This document shows positions 59,031 through 64,000 of a DNA stretch of 64,000 nt, piece by piece. The stretch is taken from assembly GCF_900107125.1 (NCBI RefSeq), contig NZ_FNOU01000015.1, positions 1-64,000 on the forward strand, in the 5' to 3' direction. The DNA is from Eubacterium barkeri. Its GTDB lineage: Bacteria; Bacillota; Clostridia; Eubacteriales; Eubacteriaceae. The position numbers were made by a program, and so were the translations under genes. Within the stretch, counting starts at the first letter, position 1; every line of letters starts with the position of its first letter. The notes beneath the pieces are model-generated. The model made no database searches. It was not told the DNA's origin and saw only the letters and a program-made list of their open reading frames with translations.

Positions 59031-60452
59031 TTAGTGCTGCTTTCGCCCCGATGCTGCGGGAATTCCCATCCCCTCCCGATATTTAGCCACCGTCCTTCTG
59101 GCGATGACAATACCCCGCTCTGCCAAAGCATCTGTCAGCTTCTGATCACTCAGGGGCTTAATGGGATTTTCCCCATCAATGAGTTCCCGAAGCATGGCAC
59201 AAATGCCATCCGAGGATACTGCAGTATTTCCCGCGGCGTATCCCCGTTTGAAAAAATCTTTGAGGGCAAAAATTCCCTTGGGGGTCTGGATATATTTTCC
59301 CCGGACCGCCCGGCTGACGGTGGACTCGTGGACATCCGCCTGCTCCGCCACCTCTGCCAATGTCAGGGGCAATAGGTGCTCACAGCGGCTTAAGAAATAA
59401 TCCTCCTGGACTTCCCCAATGACGGTGATGATCCGTCGGATGGTCTCCCGGCGCTTATCGATATTTTTCACCAGGGCCAGGGCCTTGTCCAAATTGCTTT
59501 TGATATATTCCCGGGTTCCGGCATCGCAGGAATCCCGGTTGGTCAGCAGTCTTCGATAGACCCGATTAATGGTTAGCCGCGGTGCGCTGATATCGTTAAT
59601 ATGGACCAGCAGCTTACCGTCCACCCACTCGATACTACCGTCAGGCACCACATACTCCAGGGCTTCCTGGGCATCGAAGAGACAGCCCGGCCTGGGATTC
59701 AATTCTTTGAGCTGCATCTTAAAAGCCGCAATGGCATCCTCATCTAACCCCGTGGCTGCCGCCACTTTTTTAAAATGATTGTTGGCGATGTCCAAAAGAT
59801 AGCCACCTAAAAGCATTTGACGGGTGGGGGTGAGGAGCCCCAACTCTCTTAGCTGAATGGCCAGGCATTCCCCAATATTTCGGGCACCCACCCCTGGAGG
59901 GTCAAAGGTTTGGATGGTCTTGATGGCATCCTCCACCTGATGGATGGTCACCCCCAGGATCTGGGCTGCCGCTTCCTGATCCACAAAGAGATAGCCATCC
60001 CCATCAATACAATCGATGAGGTGCAGACAGATCTCATTCCGTTTGGCGTCTGCACTGGTCCCGCTGGTTTTGAGCTGGAATTTGAGGTGAGCGTACAAAT
60101 CCATTCCACCATAACGAATCCGCTCGAAGTCAAAGCCGGATTCGTCAGCATCGGCTAAGCCTCCCCCCTTGGCATAGCTGGGCTCATAACCATCCTGAAA
60201 ATAGTCCTCCCACTCAATCTGATCGGCACTTTCCGCTCGTTCTTCCGTCTGAGCTTCATTTTGTTCAATGTTCTCAGTGGCGGCGTCATCCTGCTCCAAA
60301 AGAGGGTTGCTCAGCAGGGCCTGGTCGATGTGCTGCTTCAGCTCCATGCAGGTCATCTGTAGGATTTCGATGGATTCCCGCATTTGCTGAGTCAGTACCA
60401 GCTTCTGGCTTTGCTCAATGGACAGGCTACCCTGATGTTCTAGTTTATTCAT
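59031..60452 (-). CDS. rpoN: RNA polymerase sigma-54 factor
   Basis: A 473-residue sigma-54. The N-terminal activator-interaction region (SQKLVLTQQMRESIEILQM), the core-binding middle (GVGARNIGECLAIQLREL near 205) and the helix-turn-helix (HESTVSRAVRGKYIQTPKG near 385) are present. The C-terminal RpoN box ARRTVAKYRE is followed by a short tail. The ATG at 60452 has GGGGGAG 7 bp upstream. No enhancer-binding activator gene is in the window. An extended -10 TGATATACT lies at 60485-60493 on the minus strand. Confidence 0.96.
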   Translation of the reverse strand: MNKLEHQGSLSIEQSQKLVLTQQMRESIEILQMTCMELKQHIDQALLSNPLLEQDDAATENIEQNEAQTEERAESADQIEWEDYFQDGYEPSYAKGGGLADADESGFDFERIRYGGMDLYAHLKFQLKTSGTSADAKRNEICLHLIDCIDGDGYLFVDQEAAAQILGVTIHQVEDAIKTIQTFDPPGVGARNIGECLAIQLRELGLLTPTRQMLLGGYLLDIANNHFKKVAAATGLDEDAIAAFKMQLKELNPRPGCLFDAQEALEYVVPDGSIEWVDGKLLVHINDISAPRLTINRVYRRLLTNRDSCDAGTREYIKSNLDKALALVKNIDKRRETIRRIITVIGEVQEDYFLSRCEHLLPLTLAEVAEQADVHESTVSRAVRGKYIQTPKGIFALKDFFKRGYAAGNTAVSSDGICAMLRELIDGENPIKPLSDQKLTDALAERGIVIARRTVAKYREGMGIPAASGRKQH

Positions 60453-60613
60453 AAATTGTCTCCCCCGTTTCAACGGATGCCTTTAGTATATCAAATTTTC
60501 GGTCTTTTAAAAAGTGTAAATACGAGTGGTCATAATCTACGGACATTTTTCGTCTTTTTGTATTTATTTCACGGACTATTGTTTGAAGAATTTCACATAA
60601 CCCCCTCAAAGTG

Positions 60614-60642
60614 TTTACATTCCAGGACAAAGGCGGTATAAT
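60614..60642 (+). promoter_or_regulatory. Promoter of the branched-chain amino acid transport operon
   Basis: TTTACA (60614-60619), a 17-bp spacer and a perfect TATAAT (60637-60642) lie 54 bp before the ATG. Confidence 0.8.
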
Positions 60643-60696
60643 ATCATCATGCCTTAAGGCAAATTTCAGTATGTAAATTGAAGGGGGATTCTGAAG

Positions 60697-61929
60697 ATGA
60701 AGAAAATCTCATTATTCTTAGTTGTGGCTTTACTTGCCGCAACCGTGTTCGCTGGATGCGGAGGCGGTGGCCAATCGACCTCAGGTACCGGCAATACCGT
60801 TGAGGGTGATACCATTAAAATTGGTGTTTTCCAACCGACCACTGGTGAAAACGGCGGCGGCGGGATGCAGGAAGTCCTGGGTGTCCGTTATGCCAACACC
60901 GTCAAGCCCACCATCGACATTGGGGGCAAGACCTATAAAATTGAATTAGTCGAAGTGGATAACCAATCGGACAAGGCTGCTGCCGTCACCGCTGCCCAGT
61001 CCTTAATCAGCCAGGGTGTCGTGGCTGTATCCGGTTCCTACGGCTCTGCGGTTTCCATCGCTGCCGGTGAAACTTTTAAAAATGCAAAGGTTCCTGCCGT
61101 AGCTTGCTCCGCAACCAACCCACAGGTAACCTTAGGTAATGATTATTATTTCCGGATTGCCTTCCTGGATCCCTTCCAGGGTACTGTTATGGCCAACTAC
61201 GCCATCGATTCCGGCTATAAGAAAGCCGCTGTTATCTCCCAAAATGGGGATGACTACTCCACCGGTTTAGCCGGCTACTTCAAGCAGGCCTTCCAGGATC
61301 TTGGCGGTGAAATTGTGGCTGATGAAACCTATCAGACTAACGAATCGGATTTCAATGCTATCCTGACCAAAATTAAAGCCGCTAATCCCGAATGTATCTT
61401 TACCCCATCTTCCATTAATACAGCGACCCTTATTCTGCCACAGATTAAGGCCAACGGCATCACCGCTAAAGTAATGGCTGGGGATACCTGGGAAAATGCA
61501 GCCATCATCTCCAAGGATAGTGTCGGCATTGCCCTGTCTACCTTCTTTGATGAAAATGATACCAGCAACCCTGTGGCAACAGATTTCGTGACTGGCTTTA
61601 AAGCTTACTTAAATTCTGATCCTAAGAATATTGCCTCAAACGCCAACACCGACACCGTTGCGGCGGTTTCTGCTCTAAGCTACGATTCCTACATGGCAAT
61701 CTACGAAGCACTGAGTAAGGTCGATGCCACCAACGGTATTACCTCTGAAGCGATTCAAGCTGCCCTGAAGAATGTCGATACCCAGGGTGTCACCGGTAAG
61801 ATTGTCTTTGATGAAAACGGCGATGCTGTTAAAGATACCGCTTTTATCAAAACCGTCACCGATAATTCCCTGGCATCCAAGACCTTTGAATTCGTCAAAA
61901 CTCAAACTGTCAAGGATAATAAAAAATAG
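60697..61929 (+). CDS. livK: Branched-chain amino acid ABC transporter substrate-binding lipoprotein (LivK)
   Basis: A 410-residue lipoprotein: signal peptide with lipobox VFAGCGGG (lipidated Cys near residue 21), then a two-lobe periplasmic-binding-protein type I fold. It begins IKIGVFQPTTGENGGGG and contains VSGSYGSAVSIAAGE near 110 and KAAVISQNGDDYSTGLAGYF near 180. It captures leucine/isoleucine/valine or a related ligand outside the membrane. AAGGGGG precedes the ATG. A strong hairpin terminator before livH suggests the binding protein is made in excess over the permease. Confidence 0.92.
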   Translation: MKKISLFLVVALLAATVFAGCGGGGQSTSGTGNTVEGDTIKIGVFQPTTGENGGGGMQEVLGVRYANTVKPTIDIGGKTYKIELVEVDNQSDKAAAVTAAQSLISQGVVAVSGSYGSAVSIAAGETFKNAKVPAVACSATNPQVTLGNDYYFRIAFLDPFQGTVMANYAIDSGYKKAAVISQNGDDYSTGLAGYFKQAFQDLGGEIVADETYQTNESDFNAILTKIKAANPECIFTPSSINTATLILPQIKANGITAKVMAGDTWENAAIISKDSVGIALSTFFDENDTSNPVATDFVTGFKAYLNSDPKNIASNANTDTVAAVSALSYDSYMAIYEALSKVDATNGITSEAIQAALKNVDTQGVTGKIVFDENGDAVKDTAFIKTVTDNSLASKTFEFVKTQTVKDNKK

Positions 61930-61953
61930 GGATTTAAACGCAGCGTACAACCC

Positions 61954-61987
61954 GTGGGGGGCGACTTAACGCCACCCCACTTTTTTT
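61954..61987 (+). terminator. Attenuating terminator between livK and livH
   Basis: GTGGGGGGCG pairs with CGCCACCCCAC (one bulge) around a 6-nt loop and is followed by seven T residues. Because livH follows directly, it probably reduces rather than blocks downstream transcription. Confidence 0.85.
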
Positions 61988-62012
61988 ACTTCGGTTAGGA
62001 GGATTACAGCTT

Positions 62013-62900
62013 GTGACTACCGCGTCGTTCTTGTCTTATTGTCTGGCCGGGATTTCCATTGGGGGGATTTATGCCCTCATCGCCATTGGGTATACCATGG
62101 TCTATGGGATTCTGCGCCTGATCAACTTCGCCCATGGAGATATCTTCATGATGGCGGCTTATTTTATGATTTTCGCTATGGTGGATTTCGCCCTGCCCTG
62201 GTACGTCTCCATGGTCATTATGATTGTGGCCACTGTGATTTTAGGGGTGGTCATTGAGAAGGTGGCCTACAAACCCCTTCGGGAGGCTCCCCGGATGTCC
62301 ATTATGATTTCCGCTATTGGGGTTTCCTATCTCTTGCAAAATGTGGCAACCTACTTCTTTTCAGCCCTGCCTAAGCAATACCCGGATATCCCCATTTTGA
62401 ACCAAACCATTACCCTGGGGGAGGTTTCCACCTCCATCGCAACCTTCATCACCCCAATCATCACCTTGATTTTTGTTATTCTTCTGATGCTCCTTATTAA
62501 ATATACCAAGATTGGGATGGCCATGCGGGCAGTTTCTAAAGATTTTGAAACCGCTAAACTCATGGGGGTCCAAATTAATACAGTCATTACCATGACCTTC
62601 GTCATCGGATGCTTTTTGGCGGCTGTGGGTTCCATGCTTTACTTTACCCCGAGACCGTCCGTTTTCCCCATGGCAGGCTCTCTGCCTGGGCTTAAATGCT
62701 TTATCGCCGCAGTGTTTGGCGGGATCGGCAGTATTCCTGGAGCCGTCGTGGGGGGCTTCGTCATTGGTCTATGCGAAACCTTCATTAAAGCAGCAGGCTA
62801 TTCAGAATTCAGCGATGTCTTTACCTTTGCCCTTCTCATTGTGGTGTTGATGTTTAAACCCACAGGGCTCTTTGGTGAGACCATGGAAGAGAAGGTGTAA
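62013..62900 (+). CDS. livH: Branched-chain amino acid ABC transporter permease (LivH)
   Basis: A 295-residue permease with about eight membrane helices. Family landmarks are GISIGGIYALIAIGYTMVYGI at the N-terminus, the NFAHGDIFMMAAY motif near 35, and the late cytoplasmic AVFGGIGSIPGAVVGGF (EAA-like loop) near 235. It starts with GTG behind AGGAGG. It forms the channel with LivM. Confidence 0.93.
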   Translation: MTTASFLSYCLAGISIGGIYALIAIGYTMVYGILRLINFAHGDIFMMAAYFMIFAMVDFALPWYVSMVIMIVATVILGVVIEKVAYKPLREAPRMSIMISAIGVSYLLQNVATYFFSALPKQYPDIPILNQTITLGEVSTSIATFITPIITLIFVILLMLLIKYTKIGMAMRAVSKDFETAKLMGVQINTVITMTFVIGCFLAAVGSMLYFTPRPSVFPMAGSLPGLKCFIAAVFGGIGSIPGAVVGGFVIGLCETFIKAAGYSEFSDVFTFALLIVVLMFKPTGLFGETMEEKV

Positions 62901-62903
62901 CCC

Positions 62904-64000
62904 ATGAAAAAGCTCTCTAAAAAAACCAAAACCATCGCCTCGGTGGTGGCACTGGCCCTTCTCTCTCTCCTCCTGGTGGTCATCGACCAGACGACGGCTT
63001 CTACGGATATGCTCCGGACTGTCCTCCAGCTTTCTGCCATTTACGCCCTGGCCACCCTGTCCATGAACCTCTTAAATGGCTTTACAGGCCTCTTTTCCCT
63101 GGGACAAGCAGGATTTATGGCGATCGGTGCTTACCTCTACGCCATTTTAACCATTCCGGTTTCAGCCAAACCCGGGGTGTATTATCTCTACGGTGTGGCT
63201 GATGCCATTGCCAATATCCAGCTCTCCCCCATTTTGGCCATTATCCTGGCGGGTGCCTTTGCCGCACTGCTGGCGGCCATTATCGGGGCGCCGGTTCTGC
63301 GTTTGAAAAGTGACTATTTCGCCATTGCCACCCTGGGCTTTGCAGAAATTGTCCGAATCCTGGTGGCCAGCTCTCTGTTCAACCAGATTACCAATGGTTC
63401 CCTGGGGTTAAAGGCTATTCCGGGCTACGACCAATTCTTACCCGGCATCATCCCACCCTTTTATGTGCCCTTTATCGTGGTGGCCATCTGCATTGTGGTC
63501 ATCGTCCTTCTCATCAATAGCTCCTACGGACGGGCCTTTAAGGCCATCCGGGAGGATGAAATTGCAGCAGAAGCCATGGGGATTGGCCTGGCGAAGACCA
63601 AGCTGATGGCCTTCGTGTCCAGCTCCTTTTTTGCTGGTATCGCCGGGGCACTTCTGGCCATGTTCCTGGGTGCTGTCACCTCCACTACCTTTACGGTCAT
63701 GCTGACCTACAATATTTTATTGATTATGGTCATCGGTGGGATGGGCAGCATCACCGGCAGTATCCTGGCCGCCTTCCTGGTGACCTTTGCCAAGGAATGG
63801 TGGCTGCGCTTCCTGGATGTTCCCATGACCATTGGCACCTTCCAGGTGCCCTTCCTGCGGACAGGCTTCCGAATGGTGGTCTTCTCCATCCTCCTCATGG
63901 TCGTGGTGCTCTTCTGGCGCCGGGGCATTATGGGACAGAATGAATTCTCCTGGGATGCCATTTACAATTGGGGACTTGCCTTAAAGAACAAGATTACCGG
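62904..64000 (+). CDS. livM: Branched-chain amino acid ABC transporter permease (LivM), cut by window end
   Basis: An ATG 3 bp after the livH stop opens a frame that stays open for at least 365 codons to the end of the window. The protein has LivM landmarks: LNGFTGLFSLGQAGFMAIGAYLYA near residue 60, LRLKSDYFAIATLGFAEIVR near 135, the cytoplasmic AIREDEIAAEAMGI near 215 and GGMGSITGSILAAF near 280. The stop codon and the ATPase genes livG/livF should lie just beyond the window. Confidence 0.93.
   Translation, partial: MKKLSKKTKTIASVVALALLSLLLVVIDQTTASTDMLRTVLQLSAIYALATLSMNLLNGFTGLFSLGQAGFMAIGAYLYAILTIPVSAKPGVYYLYGVADAIANIQLSPILAIILAGAFAALLAAIIGAPVLRLKSDYFAIATLGFAEIVRILVASSLFNQITNGSLGLKAIPGYDQFLPGIIPPFYVPFIVVAICIVVIVLLINSSYGRAFKAIREDEIAAEAMGIGLAKTKLMAFVSSSFFAGIAGALLAMFLGAVTSTTFTVMLTYNILLIMVIGGMGSITGSILAAFLVTFAKEWWLRFLDVPMTIGTFQVPFLRTGFRMVVFSILLMVVVLFWRRGIMGQNEFSWDAIYNWGLALKNKIT

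Overview
The window looks like a chromosomal segment of a Gram-positive anaerobe of the class Clostridia (order Eubacteriales). The reasons are strong AGGAGG-type ribosome binding sites, a sigma-54 gene, a clostridial TSCPD protein, a ricT-holB-tmk-decarboxylase block laid out as near firmicute replication origins, an oxygen-independent style GlpA/GlpB/DUF1667 polyol dehydrogenase set, and base composition of roughly half G+C. The species cannot be told from the sequence.

Layout. 1-496 is a CRISPR array of eight 30-bp repeats that begins before the window. 611-9141 is a complete subtype I-B cas operon on the minus strand (cas6-cas8b-cas7-cas5-cas3-cas4-cas1-cas2), with promoter, terminator and an AT-rich leader feeding the array. 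9402-11657 is a visibly AT-richer pair (DUF3089 lipoprotein, acyltransferase-3). 11809-14591 holds a VOC protein and a GHKL kinase/LytTR regulator pair. 14810-17775 holds a HAD phosphatase and an extremely acidic membrane protein. 17877-18084 is a dense cluster of DnaA boxes in front of a trmN6-like gene. 18927-25722 is the YhgE/Pip, ricT, holB, tmk, decarboxylase block. 25880-27221 holds thioredoxin, YbjQ and YbaK.

27364-29852 is a three-gene membrane operon: a protein with the architecture of a pentameric ligand-gated ion channel (plus an extra N-terminal membrane segment), a voltage-gated K+ channel, and an ECF S-component-like protein. 30197-39779 is a glycerol/polyol catabolic block: GlpK, the GlpP antiterminator, a LyxK-like FGGY kinase, an SDR dehydrogenase, GlpA-like and GlpB-like flavoproteins, a DUF1667 protein and a class II aldolase. 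Its intergenic DNA is rich in structured elements, including a leader with a very strong terminator and a roughly 95-bp hairpin element present twice.

39823-49894 carries mixed housekeeping genes: YdcF, a 53-residue protein, a DUF4405 membrane protein, ROK kinase, M18 aminopeptidase with an amino-acid permease, metallophosphoesterase, GNAT, and a MalT-like LuxR regulator. A terminator copied on both sides of a 234-bp insertion lies between ROK and M18. 50068-57483 is a four-gene secreted/surface operon headed by a protein of about 2,000 residues. 57602-60452 holds CorA, a hexapeptide acetyltransferase with an altered active-site residue, and rpoN. The right end (60697-64000) is a branched-chain amino acid ABC transporter operon cut by the window edge.

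No tRNA or rRNA gene was recognised. The strongest candidates for something undescribed are the ion-channel operon, the DnaA-box cluster, the duplicated intergenic RNA-like element with the kinase leader, and the surface-protein operon. All functional statements rest on motifs and recalled family knowledge, not on database searches.
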